In this document: in pieces, positions 42,358 through 51,374 of the stretch
Position numbering within the stretch: the stretch's first letter is position 1
Layout of the letters: every line of letters starts with the position of its first letter
Source of the DNA: Anaerosporobacter mobilis DSM 15930
GTDB lineage: Bacteria > Bacillota > Clostridia > Lachnospirales > Lachnospiraceae
Length of the DNA stretch: 64,000 nucleotides
Direction: 5' to 3'
NCBI RefSeq assembly: GCF_900142955.1
Contig: NZ_FRCP01000010.1
Location: forward strand, 1 to 64,000
The notes under the pieces: generated by a model
Databases searched by the model: none
Seen by the model: only the letters and a program-made list of their open reading frames with translations
Told to the model about the DNA's origin: nothing
Made by a program: the position numbers and the translations under genes

Positions 42358-43596
42358 CTAGTCTTCCGAAACGGTGATGTTTTTTTGCTCTAGACGATTA
42401 GTAATAGCTTTATCTAATAGATAAGCTATTACGGCTGTGATTGGGACCCCTAAGAACATACCAATAACCCCGAAACAGGCACCGCCAACAGTTATGCCAA
42501 AGATAACCCAAAGTGGTTTCAAACCTGTGGATTCTCCAAGGATTTTAGGTCCAAGATACAAACCATCAAATTGCTGCAAAACAAGAATCATGAAAGCAAA
42601 TATAATTGCTTTGATTGGGTCGATTACTAAGAAGAGAATAACTCCTGGTACGGCACCAATGAATGGTCCAAAGTAAGGAATCATATTAGTAATACCGACA
42701 ATTACGCTTAATAATATAGCATAGTTAAGATGTAGGATTCTCATTAAGACATAACAAATAATACCGATAATCAATGAATCTATTGTTTTTCCTACGATAA
42801 ATCTATTAAAGATAGAGTTACACTCTTTTGCATTGGAGAATAGTCTGTTTGCTTTTGATACTGGTACAAAAGAGTAGATAATACGTTTTACGTTCTTCTT
42901 CAAGGTCTTCTTATCCGATAACATATAACAAGAAATTACGATAGATAAAATAATATTGATAATTACACGTATAATAGATACGGAAATATTAATTAATGTA
43001 GGGAATATATTAGATAATAGGTTTGTTCCATAACTTATTATTTCAGGAATAGCACCATTAATCTTGTCCTCTACAATACCAAAATCAATATAAGGAAAGG
43101 TTTCTTCTAAATTCTGAATATAAAAAACAGCTTTTCCTGAAACATTTGCAATTGTACCATTTAGCTCAGATAAAGTAGTAATTAATTCTGGAATAATATA
43201 GAATAATGAAATAGCAATTATACCTATAACAATTAGATAGGATAATAATATAGCTAGTATTTTTCTAAGTTTCTCACGTTTAATCTTAAGTATCTTTAAT
43301 AAAAACCGAGTATCAATAGCAATAACGATAGGATTTAAAATATATGCGATAAAGAATGCAACGATAAATGGTGAGAGTACATTTATTACTTGTTTTATAG
43401 CAGAAACAGTATAAGAGAAGTTAAGTATTAGACTTATGATAATAGTACCAATAGCTATGACTGTTAGTGCATATATACTAATAATAAAATAGTTCCGATT
43501 GGTTTGAAACTTATGCGAATGTATGTCGTCGGACATTATTGTGGATTTATCAGAACTTGAAGCGGTATCCTCTTTCTTTGGTGTTGGATTAACCAA
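42358..43596 (-). CDS. AI-2E family transporter (PerM-like permease)
   Basis: A 412-residue integral membrane protein with about eight helices. The family block FIGAVPGVILFLVIDPIKAI and the C-terminal GPKILGESTGLKPLWVIFGI are typical of the AI-2E/UPF0118 family. Members export diverse substrates or ions; the substrate here is unknown. It starts at TTG 43596, 7 nt after GGGGG. Confidence 0.9.
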   Translation of the reverse strand: MVNPTPKKEDTASSSDKSTIMSDDIHSHKFQTNRNYFIISIYALTVIAIGTIIISLILNFSYTVSAIKQVINVLSPFIVAFFIAYILNPIVIAIDTRFLLKILKIKREKLRKILAILLSYLIVIGIIAISLFYIIPELITTLSELNGTIANVSGKAVFYIQNLEETFPYIDFGIVEDKINGAIPEIISYGTNLLSNIFPTLINISVSIIRVIINIILSIVISCYMLSDKKTLKKNVKRIIYSFVPVSKANRLFSNAKECNSIFNRFIVGKTIDSLIIGIICYVLMRILHLNYAILLSVIVGITNMIPYFGPFIGAVPGVILFLVIDPIKAIIFAFMILVLQQFDGLYLGPKILGESTGLKPLWVIFGITVGGACFGVIGMFLGVPITAVIAYLLDKAITNRLEQKNITVSED

Positions 43597-43831
43597 TTTA
43601 AAACCCCCTATTCTAGTAACTAAATTATTTTTTGTAAATTACTTGTATCATTTATGACCATTTAGGTAATAGTTTATAAATAGTTACAGTTACTAATTAG
43701 TATACAAAGAAAAAAGGATATTATCAATAATAGGAGGAAAAGATTATATAACAGTTTTTAGCAATAAATCGTTTATATTGTTTGAATAAACACAATTTTA
43801 AAAAAATTTTAAAAAAAATATAAAAAGTACT

Positions 43832-43860
43832 TGCAATTTGTTTTTTGGTACGATATAATA
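43832..43860 (+). promoter_or_regulatory. tRNA-Lys promoter
   Basis: TTGCAA (43832-43837) and TATAAT (43855-43860), 17 bp apart, 20 bp before the tRNA. Confidence 0.82.
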
Positions 43861-43880
43861 ATTCTTGCGTTAAGACGTAT

Positions 43881-43953
43881 GCGCTAATAGCTCAGTTGGT
43901 AGAGCACCTGACTCTTAATCAGGGTGTCCAGGGTTCGAACCCCTGTTGGCGTA
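43881..43953 (+). tRNA. tRNA-Lys(CUU)
   Basis: Cloverleaf with acceptor GCGCTAA/TTGGCGT (two G-U type pairs), T-arm CAGGG/CCCTG and anticodon loop CTCTTAA, anticodon CUU for AAG. CCA not encoded. Confidence 0.95.
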
Positions 43954-43958
43954 TTATA

Positions 43959-44005
43959 AAGTACCGATTTTGAAGACGAAGGAGCTTCGGGGTTGGTGCT
44001 TTTTT
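43959..44005 (+). terminator. Terminator of tRNA-Lys
   Basis: AAGTACC (43959-43965) pairs with GGTGCTT (43995-44001) with an inner GAAG/CTTC stem, ending in six T. It separates the tRNA from the dehydrogenase gene. Confidence 0.82.
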
Positions 44006-44066
44006 GTTGCGTTTGGGTTCTAATGTAAGTTGTTCTCGGATTGAAAGAAAGCAAAGGTAAAAGATT

Positions 44067-45023
44067 ATGACATTAAACAGAAGCAAAATTGCTATTGTAG
44101 GTTGTGGATTTGTAGGCTCTTCTACAGCTTTCAGCCTATTAACTCAAGGTGTTTGCGATGAAATCGTTCTTATTGATATTAATAAGGAAAAGGCTTATGG
44201 AGAAGTTCTTGATTTAAAAAACTCCATTGAATATCTAAACCGTAATACAAAAGTTGTAGTTGGCTCTTATGAAGATTGTAAAGATGTTGATATTGTTGTT
44301 ATTACAGCAAGTGCACCTATGGTAGAGAATCAAGAGCAGAATCGGTTAACTATGTTAGAATCATCTAAAAAGATTGTTAAGAGCATTGTGGAACCAATTA
44401 TGAAAAGTGGGTTTGATGGACATTTCATAATTATCTCTAATCCAGTAGATATTATGGCTTACTATGTCTATAAATTATCGGGCTTACCTAAAAACCAAGT
44501 TATTGGTACAGGTACCTCCCTTGATTCTGCAAGGCTTAAGAACTTCATTGCTGATTTGGTTCATGTTGATCCAAGAAGTGTCTATGCTTATACAATGGGT
44601 GAACATGGGGATTCACAGATGGTTCCGTGGTCTTGTGTAACCATTGGTGGTAAGGCTTTCTATGATGTAATTGAAGATAATAAAGATCTTGTAGGAGATA
44701 TTAATCTTGATGGGCTCGTTCATGAAACAACAAGAGCAGGCTGGGAGATTCTTAATAGAAAAGGTACCACGTATTATGGAATCGCAACTTCAACAGTAGG
44801 TATTATCAAAGCTATATTGAATGATGAGAATAAAATTATACCAGTATCGACATTGTTAGAAGGGGAATACGGAGAGGAAGGTATCTTTTGTGGAGTGCCT
44901 GTAGTACTTAATCGAACAGGTGCTTCTGATGTACTTGAAATCCACATGCGCGAAGATGAGATGGAGAAATTCAAGCGGTCTGCAAACATTATTAGAGAAA
45001 GCATTAGCAAGTTAGGTATGTAG
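44067..45023 (+). CDS. L-lactate/L-2-hydroxyacid dehydrogenase family
   Basis: A 318-residue NAD-dependent enzyme. The Rossmann motif is IAIVGCGFVGSSTAF; the catalytic pair is seen as LDSAR (Asp/Arg) and GEHGDS (His). The active-site loop between VVITA and the conserved RL is SAPMVENQEQN, two residues longer than the usual lactate dehydrogenase loop and without its Q-x-P-G-E pattern. Substrate is therefore uncertain (lactate or another 2-oxoacid). AAAGGTAAAAG precedes ATG 44067. Confidence 0.88.
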   Translation: MTLNRSKIAIVGCGFVGSSTAFSLLTQGVCDEIVLIDINKEKAYGEVLDLKNSIEYLNRNTKVVVGSYEDCKDVDIVVITASAPMVENQEQNRLTMLESSKKIVKSIVEPIMKSGFDGHFIIISNPVDIMAYYVYKLSGLPKNQVIGTGTSLDSARLKNFIADLVHVDPRSVYAYTMGEHGDSQMVPWSCVTIGGKAFYDVIEDNKDLVGDINLDGLVHETTRAGWEILNRKGTTYYGIATSTVGIIKAILNDENKIIPVSTLLEGEYGEEGIFCGVPVVLNRTGASDVLEIHMREDEMEKFKRSANIIRESISKLGM

Positions 45024-45035
45024 TTAATAAATAGT

Positions 45036-45077
45036 AAGATGGAATCTATATTAAAAGCATAGATTCCATCTTTTTTA
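45036..45077 (+). terminator. Terminator after the dehydrogenase
   Basis: AAGATGGAATCTAT and ATAGATTCCATCTT pair perfectly (14 bp), followed by a T tract. Confidence 0.92.
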
Positions 45078-45110
45078 TTTTTTATTATAATCAAAACCAA
45101 AAATATGTTC

Positions 45111-45139
45111 TTGTTTTTTCTCCTCTTATACTTTATAAT
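45111..45139 (+). promoter_or_regulatory. Promoter of the FokI-like methyltransferase
   Basis: TTGTTT (45111-45116) and TATAAT (45134-45139), 17 bp apart. Two GGATG words (45148-45152 and 45158-45162), the recognition sequence of FokI-type systems, lie at the expected transcription start, 10 bp apart. Confidence 0.65.
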
Positions 45140-45175
45140 AACAACTAGGATGTTTTGGGATGTGGAGGAAGAGAC

Positions 45176-47152
45176 GTGAGATACATTGGAAGTAAAGCTG
45201 CATTATTAGATGAAATAGATAAAATGATTGCGAAGAATACAACTAGCAGGGAAGAAACATTTTGCGATATTTTTGCTGGAACAGGTATTGTGGCTAGATA
45301 TTTTAAACAAAGATATGCAGTTACTTCAAACGATATCTTACATTTTTCTTATGTTATGCAAAAGGCAACCATCGAGAACAATCTACCGCCTGATTTTACT
45401 AAGTTAAAAGAGCTTGGAATTGAAGATCCAATTGCTTACCTAGAAGAGGCGAAGATAGAACATGTGACTTATGAGGATGATTCCTTTTTTGTTGCAAAAC
45501 ATTATTCTCCACATGAGGCGTGTGAAAGGATGTATCTTACCAATGAGAATGCATTACGAATTGATTTTATACGTAATACTATTAGTGATTGGTTTGATAA
45601 GGAATATATTGATGAGAATACGTATTATTACCTTCTCGCAGGGCTATTAGAAGGGGTTCCTTACGTATCTAATATTACGGGAACCTATGGTGCATATCTG
45701 AAGGAGTGGGATAAACGTGCCTATAAGAAGTTTGAGATGATACGCCTAGAGGTAGTAAATAACGAGAAACAAAATCATAGCTATAATGAGGATGCACTTT
45801 CGTTAATAAAGAAGTTAGAAGGAGATATTCTATATATAGATCCTCCTTATAATTCAAGACAATACGCGCCAAATTACCACCTATTAGAGACAATATCAAA
45901 GTATGACTGCCCCGAGATTAAGGGCGTTACAGGAATTCGTTCTTATCAAGATTTGAAGTCACCATTTTGCATTAAATCAAAAGTGGAAGAAGCGTTTGAC
46001 ACCTTAATTCGAGAAGCAAAGTTTACACATATTATAATAAGTTATAGTAGTGATGGACTTATGAATGAATATCAAATTGAGACCATTCTAAAACGATATG
46101 GTGATCCTAAGACTTATCAACTAAAGAAGATTCCTTATCGTAAGTACAAAGGGAAACTGAATTCAGAAGGAAAGACCTTATATGAATATCTATTTTACAT
46201 TAAGAAGGCACAAGCAGAAGATAATGGAGAGAGTGATTATTCTGCAGAGGCGATTAAGGAAGGGAAACTTAGCGTAATTAACAAGAAGCAAGGTATTCAT
46301 AATAGTGGTAAATATATTAAGAGCCCTCTAAACTATATAGGGGGAAAATATAAATTACTATCACAGATTATTCCGTTATTTCCTAACGATATCCGTACGT
46401 TTGTAGACTTATTCTGTGGAGGCTGCAATGTAAGTATGAATATCCAAGCGGATCGTATTATTTGCAATGATATTAATACTAAGATTGTAGAGTTATATAA
46501 AGAATTCAAGAAGATGCCAATTCATAAGATTATTGATCGTATTGAAAAGAATATAGAAGACTATGGGTTGTCCAAAGAGAATGAAGAAGGATTCAAAAAA
46601 TTTCGTGATTACTATAATGAAACAGGGAATCCAATTGATTTATATACATTAACATGTTATTCCTTTAACTACCAGTTCCGTTTTAATAATAATTTGGAAT
46701 ACAACAATCCGTTTGGAAGAAATAGAAGTCAGTTTTCGGATAATATGAGAAAGAATCTATATTTATTTGTAGACCGACTACAATCCATGAATATCTCGTT
46801 CTCTAGTAAGGATTTTAGTAAAGTTTCACTTCGTAACTTATCAGAAGGGGATTTTATATACTGTGATCCTCCATATTATATAACAACAGGTACCTATAAT
46901 GATGGAAATCGTGGCTTCAAAGACTGGAGAGAGGAACAAGAGAGAGGATTATATAAGTATTTAGATAAAGCAGACAAGAAAGGTATTCGATTTGCATTAT
47001 CGAATGTTATGGAACATAAGGGAAGACACAATGACATATTGGAATTGTGGAGCGAGAAATACAATGTAATTGATTTGAAATTTGATTATTCTAATGCTAG
47101 TTATAATACATCAAGGGGCGGTAGCAGAGAAGTTCTAATTACCAATTATTAA
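45176..47152 (+). CDS. FokI-like DNA adenine methyltransferase, two fused D12 domains
   Basis: A 658-residue fusion of two N6-adenine methyltransferases. Domain 1 (about 1-350) has RYIGSK, SAM motif DIFAGTGIVARYF (D31) and catalytic DPPYNSRQY (D222). Domain 2 (about 385-658) has NYIGGKYKLL, DLFCGGCNVSM (D411) and CDPPYYITTG (D564). Only type IIS enzymes with asymmetric sites such as FokI are known to use this layout, one domain per strand. GTG 45176 is chosen, 7 nt after GGAGG. The endonuclease gene follows 71 bp downstream. Confidence 0.93.
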   Translation: MRYIGSKAALLDEIDKMIAKNTTSREETFCDIFAGTGIVARYFKQRYAVTSNDILHFSYVMQKATIENNLPPDFTKLKELGIEDPIAYLEEAKIEHVTYEDDSFFVAKHYSPHEACERMYLTNENALRIDFIRNTISDWFDKEYIDENTYYYLLAGLLEGVPYVSNITGTYGAYLKEWDKRAYKKFEMIRLEVVNNEKQNHSYNEDALSLIKKLEGDILYIDPPYNSRQYAPNYHLLETISKYDCPEIKGVTGIRSYQDLKSPFCIKSKVEEAFDTLIREAKFTHIIISYSSDGLMNEYQIETILKRYGDPKTYQLKKIPYRKYKGKLNSEGKTLYEYLFYIKKAQAEDNGESDYSAEAIKEGKLSVINKKQGIHNSGKYIKSPLNYIGGKYKLLSQIIPLFPNDIRTFVDLFCGGCNVSMNIQADRIICNDINTKIVELYKEFKKMPIHKIIDRIEKNIEDYGLSKENEEGFKKFRDYYNETGNPIDLYTLTCYSFNYQFRFNNNLEYNNPFGRNRSQFSDNMRKNLYLFVDRLQSMNISFSSKDFSKVSLRNLSEGDFIYCDPPYYITTGTYNDGNRGFKDWREEQERGLYKYLDKADKKGIRFALSNVMEHKGRHNDILELWSEKYNVIDLKFDYSNASYNTSRGGSREVLITNY

Positions 47153-47223
47153 ATCAAAGAGAGTAGCAGAATGCTAAACACCCCAATCCTATCTAAAAAA
47201 CGAACCATGAAAGGAGATAAGGT

Positions 47224-48990
47224 ATGATTACAGTATGGCCAGTAGAGACTACGAATTTCCGCGCATTTGGCTGGGTACAAGACCCTAGTAACTTACGAAG
47301 TTTATGTAATGTTACCGCAATATTTGATGAAAGTTCGCCAATGCATCAATTATTAGTCCACTCTATTATACCTGAGCTAGTGGAGAAGAGGGACGGAAAG
47401 GACGAGCTCATAGAGGTTTTGAATAAGAGACCACTCCGTATCTCATATAATAAGCTAGTTGGAACTGCATTCAAGCCAAGAAGTGCATCAAGATGTAATG
47501 GTATTGTACAGGCTACTGTGAAAGGCCAGGTAAGACCTTTCATAGGGGAGTGGCAAGCAGATAACTTTGTACGTTGGGCGTATGCATTTCATTTCATTCG
47601 ATATAATTATGAAGATGACACATTTGAAATTACAGAAGAAGGCAGAGAATTAGTTAGAGCAAGAGGCGAGGATGAGGAGTTAACGAAGGAAGAGACGGAG
47701 TTGTTAACAAGGGCTGCCCTATCTTATCCACCAGCTGTGAGAATCTTACGCCTATTGGCAGATGAGGATGCACATCTTACAAAATTCGAACTAGGAAAAC
47801 AGTTAGGGTTTATTGGTGAGGGTGGTTTTACCAGTTTACCACAAAGTGTATTACTTCGTACATTAGCCATCACGAAGGATCCGTCAGACATTAATAAGAT
47901 GAAAGCGGACTGGGAAGGTTCTAGCGATAAGTACGCAAGAATGATTGCTAAGTGGTTGGCTAAGTTAGGTCTTGTCGAGGCGGTTCCTAAAACGTTCCAA
48001 GTACCGATTCAGAGTGAGGTGTATCCAGTAACCATTGGACAGGCTTATCAAATAACTGCTAAGGGATATATGGCTCTCAATCATACGAATGGAAAGAGTT
48101 CTTATAAGAGACTATCAAAGAATGTATGTTTTGAGATGTTGGCAACAAAAGCTGGGGACCGGGAATACCTTAGAACGAGAAGAGCGTATCTTTTGAAATT
48201 CATATCGGAATCAAAACAAGGCATTTCAGTGAGTCAATTAGTAGAAAGATTAGCAAAGTGTGGCTTAAGCTGTGAAGAAGGTAGTATAGCGGATGATATA
48301 AAGGGATTAATTAATATAGGTCTGAATATAACTAGTAAAAACAACCTATATTATCTAGAAGATGTTCTAAATGATTTCTTAATACCTACAGCTAGATTAG
48401 AAGGTAAATCAGAAGTTGAGACAATAAAAGAACAGATGAGAGGAGAGCTAACACATCTTTCTCATGAGTATCTAGGCTTATTAGACCTTGCTTATGATAG
48501 TAAGCAAAATCGACTGTTTGAACTTAAAACAATGCAGCTACTAACGGAAGAGTGTGGCTTTGAAGGCTTACACCTAGGAGGTAGCCGTAAACCAGATGGT
48601 ATTGTATATACGAAAGATGAAAATGAGCAAGTTGGTAAAGAAAATTACGGAATAATCATTGATACAAAAGCTTACTCTGGCGGTTATTCGCTACCTATAT
48701 CACAAGCGGATGAGATGGAACGTTATATTGGTGAAAATCAAACTCGCGATATCCGTATTAATCCCAATGAGTGGTGGAAGAATTTCGGAGATGGAGTAAC
48801 AGAATATTATTATTTGTTTGTAGCAGGACATTTTAAAGGAAAATACCAAGAACAAATTGATAGGATTAATTGTAATAAGAATATAAAAGGGGCAGCAGTA
48901 TCGATACAGCAGCTACTACGTATTGTTAATGACTATAAAGCGGGGAAACTTACGCACGAAGATATGAAATTAAAAATATTTCATTACTAA
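47224..48990 (+). CDS. FokI-like type IIS restriction endonuclease
   Basis: A 588-residue protein close in length and pattern to FokI (583 residues; from memory, not aligned). The N-terminal recognition domain has FGWVQDP, AALSYPPAVRILRLL and WEGSSDKYARMIAKWL. The C-terminal cleavage domain has the PD-(D/E)xK core HLGGSRKPDG (D458) and IIDTKAYSGGY (D480, K482), then INPNEWWK. By homology it would recognise GGATG and cut downstream as a dimer; specificity must be checked. AAAGGAGATAAGGT precedes the ATG. Confidence 0.95.
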   Translation: MITVWPVETTNFRAFGWVQDPSNLRSLCNVTAIFDESSPMHQLLVHSIIPELVEKRDGKDELIEVLNKRPLRISYNKLVGTAFKPRSASRCNGIVQATVKGQVRPFIGEWQADNFVRWAYAFHFIRYNYEDDTFEITEEGRELVRARGEDEELTKEETELLTRAALSYPPAVRILRLLADEDAHLTKFELGKQLGFIGEGGFTSLPQSVLLRTLAITKDPSDINKMKADWEGSSDKYARMIAKWLAKLGLVEAVPKTFQVPIQSEVYPVTIGQAYQITAKGYMALNHTNGKSSYKRLSKNVCFEMLATKAGDREYLRTRRAYLLKFISESKQGISVSQLVERLAKCGLSCEEGSIADDIKGLINIGLNITSKNNLYYLEDVLNDFLIPTARLEGKSEVETIKEQMRGELTHLSHEYLGLLDLAYDSKQNRLFELKTMQLLTEECGFEGLHLGGSRKPDGIVYTKDENEQVGKENYGIIIDTKAYSGGYSLPISQADEMERYIGENQTRDIRINPNEWWKNFGDGVTEYYYLFVAGHFKGKYQEQIDRINCNKNIKGAAVSIQQLLRIVNDYKAGKLTHEDMKLKIFHY

Positions 48991-49013
48991 TTTATTGAAA
49001 GAAGGGTTTCTAT

Positions 49014-49556
49014 ATGAAATTAATGATAGCATCTGATATTCATGGTTCAGAATATTATTGCGAAAAATTATTAGATAGATATAGAGAAGAGAAAGCAGAT
49101 AAATTAATATTGCTAGGGGATATTCTATACCATGGTCCTAGAAATGATCTACCTAAAGGCTACAATCCCAAAGGTGTGATTCAATTATTAAACCAGTGTA
49201 AAGATGAAATCTTATGCGTTAGAGGGAACTGTGAAGCAGAAGTAGACCAAATGGTGTTAGAATTTTCAGTTTTATCAGATTCTTTGATTCTGTACTTAGA
49301 TAATCGTATGGTTTTTGCTACACATGGGCATGTATTTAATAAAGAGAATCTACCTAAACTAAAAAAAGGGGATATTCTACTTCATGGTCACACCCATGTA
49401 CAAGCGTTGGAAGAATGTAATGGTTATCTCTATCTGAACCCAGGTTCTGTTTCAATCCCTAAGAATGGGAATGAACACAGCTACATGGTTTATGAGAACG
49501 CAACATATACAATTAAGAACCTAGAAGGTAAAGAGATTAATTCTATGAAGGTTTAA
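49014..49556 (+). CDS. YfcE-type metallophosphoesterase
   Basis: A 180-residue phosphodiesterase. The metal ligands are visible as SDIHG, LGDILYHG, RGNCEAEVD, THGH and HGHTH. It starts 24 nt after the endonuclease gene and ends by overlapping the convergent adenosyltransferase stop. Natural substrate unknown; YfcE hydrolyses artificial phosphodiesters. Confidence 0.92.
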   Translation: MKLMIASDIHGSEYYCEKLLDRYREEKADKLILLGDILYHGPRNDLPKGYNPKGVIQLLNQCKDEILCVRGNCEAEVDQMVLEFSVLSDSLILYLDNRMVFATHGHVFNKENLPKLKKGDILLHGHTHVQALEECNGYLYLNPGSVSIPKNGNEHSYMVYENATYTIKNLEGKEINSMKV

Positions 49557-50077
49557 AGCTCGATACCTTCTCTAGGTAATACGCCGTTATCATAAGGATG
49601 ACGAACTTTCTTAATATCGGATATATAATCAGCCATATCAAGTAATTCTGGAGCAGGATGTTTTCCGGTTAGAACGACTTCTAATTGTTCTGGTCTGGTA
49701 TGCAGGAAACTAATTAAGTAGTCGCAATCTATAAAATGATAAGAATATACGTAGGTAACTTCATCAAGAATTAGTAGGTCATAGTTTTCATCTATGGCCT
49801 TTTTGCATGCCTCTTTTAATAAGGAACTATAATAATCATAGGCATGCTCTTTTTCTTCATCGCTAAGACTATAGTAATAGCCGAATACCTTAGATGTTGG
49901 TATTACTGTAATATTAGGTTGAAGGGATAGAGAGGATAACTCACTTGATGAGTTAGTTTTCATAAATCTTGTAAGTAAAACCTTTTTATTAGCTCCTGAA
50001 GCACGTAAAGCTAAACCAAGTGCAGCAGTTGTTTTGCCTTTGCCATCGCCACAATATATGTGAATATATCCTTTCAT
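49553..50077 (-). CDS. cobO: Cob(I)alamin adenosyltransferase (CobO/BtuR)
   Basis: A 174-residue ATP:corrinoid adenosyltransferase forming adenosylcobalamin. The P-loop is CGDGKGKTTAALGLALRA, the DE-box is LLILDEVTY, and VVLTGKHPAPELLDMADY is family typical. ATG 50077 has GAGAGGAACC upstream. Its stop overlaps that of the convergent phosphoesterase by three bases. No other cobalamin gene is nearby. Confidence 0.94.
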   Translation of the reverse strand: MKGYIHIYCGDGKGKTTAALGLALRASGANKKVLLTRFMKTNSSSELSSLSLQPNITVIPTSKVFGYYYSLSDEEKEHAYDYYSSLLKEACKKAIDENYDLLILDEVTYVYSYHFIDCDYLISFLHTRPEQLEVVLTGKHPAPELLDMADYISDIKKVRHPYDNGVLPREGIEL

Positions 50078-50309
50078 ATCTGGTTCCTCTCTTGTCTTAT
50101 TGATATGTTTACCACTATTACATAGAATGGGCAATTAAACAAAATTTATACATATAAGCTAGTTATAGAAAAATAAGAATCTAGTAATAAAATACAGCTT
50201 GTTTTCTTGTCGTAGGTGAATTATTATGTTAGATAAATGATGTTAGAGAAGAGGAAAGAGGTGATTGGACCTCATTTCTTTCAATATCTTATAAAAAGGA
50301 TGTGAAAGC

Positions 50310-51374
50310 ATGATTAGTGCTCTGATTAGAGAGTTTAGGAAGAATAATTATGAGGAAATAGAGGTTAATAATCATAATTCAGCAATCTTTTATCAAGTTA
50401 AAGATGAAGGGATTTATATTGTGTCATTGTTTGAGTGTGTTAACAATAATGATCAATCTGAGAAAACGTTAGAGTACTATAATAATAGAATGTCTCAGAT
50501 GAAATGGAGTTTTATTAATCAAGGATATCGAAATATTAAAGTACTACATGTTATAATATCTGAAGATATCAGTGAGGCAAGGGAGTTTATTAAAGATTCC
50601 GATACCTATTGGATTGTCAATGCAAGTACGAATCAGCTAGTAATCTTTGAGAACCAAAAACCAGTATTCTTAGATGCGAGAGAGAGCATTGAACGGGTTC
50701 TAGGTTTAGAAGATGATACGTATGACTTAAAGTCTAAAGGAAATCGAGTACCAAAACTAATTGCATATATATCACCTATAGCAATTACATGTAGTATCTT
50801 ACTCATTAATATTATTATATTCTTAATTATGGATTTGTCTTTCGATTGGTCTATCTATAATGCTTTTGTAGAGCAGGGGGGCATTAGTTATGATACCATT
50901 GTCAAAGACCATCAGTTTTATAGATTTTTGACCCATATGTTCATCCATGCAGATATGGACCATTTATTCGGAAATATGATTGTATTATTCTTTATCGGTT
51001 CACAAGTGGAAAAAAGACTTGGTAAATATCGATATCTAATTTTGTATTTTATTGGGGGATTTGTTGCGGCGATAACTTCCCTAGGATATAATAGAATACA
51101 GGATAGCAGTACATTATCGATTGGAGCTTCTGGCGCAATATTTGCAGTAGTTGGAGCGATGGTAGCAATTGTTATATTTAACAAAAGAGAGTTTGAAGAG
51201 ATTGGTATAAGGCAATTACTATTCTTTGTTGTAATTTCAATTATTAATGGAATGAATGCACAGGGGATTGATAATGCAGCCCATGTAGGTGGTCTGCTTG
51301 CTGGTTTAATACTTGGACAAGTTTTATATTTTGGTGCTACAAATAAGAAAAAGGGGGGCAAATATGAAAGTTAA
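50310..51374 (+). CDS. Rhomboid-family intramembrane serine protease
   Basis: A 354-residue protein: a soluble N-terminal region (about 1-150) and a six-to-seven-helix rhomboid core. The catalytic serine is in SIGASGAIFAVVG, the histidine in AAHVGGLLAGLILG, and HMFIHADMDHLFGNM is the conserved L1/TM2 region. The C-terminus overlaps the next gene by 11 bp. Confidence 0.93.
   Translation: MISALIREFRKNNYEEIEVNNHNSAIFYQVKDEGIYIVSLFECVNNNDQSEKTLEYYNNRMSQMKWSFINQGYRNIKVLHVIISEDISEAREFIKDSDTYWIVNASTNQLVIFENQKPVFLDARESIERVLGLEDDTYDLKSKGNRVPKLIAYISPIAITCSILLINIIIFLIMDLSFDWSIYNAFVEQGGISYDTIVKDHQFYRFLTHMFIHADMDHLFGNMIVLFFIGSQVEKRLGKYRYLILYFIGGFVAAITSLGYNRIQDSSTLSIGASGAIFAVVGAMVAIVIFNKREFEEIGIRQLLFFVVISIINGMNAQGIDNAAHVGGLLAGLILGQVLYFGATNKKKGGKYES

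Noticed and set aside
45155..45175. Seven extra N-terminal codons of the methyltransferase (start at 45155)
   Set aside because: The added residues match nothing in the family and the GGAGG site fits GTG 45176.
50918..51361. Minus-strand ORF of 147 residues
   Set aside because: Antisense shadow of the rhomboid gene.
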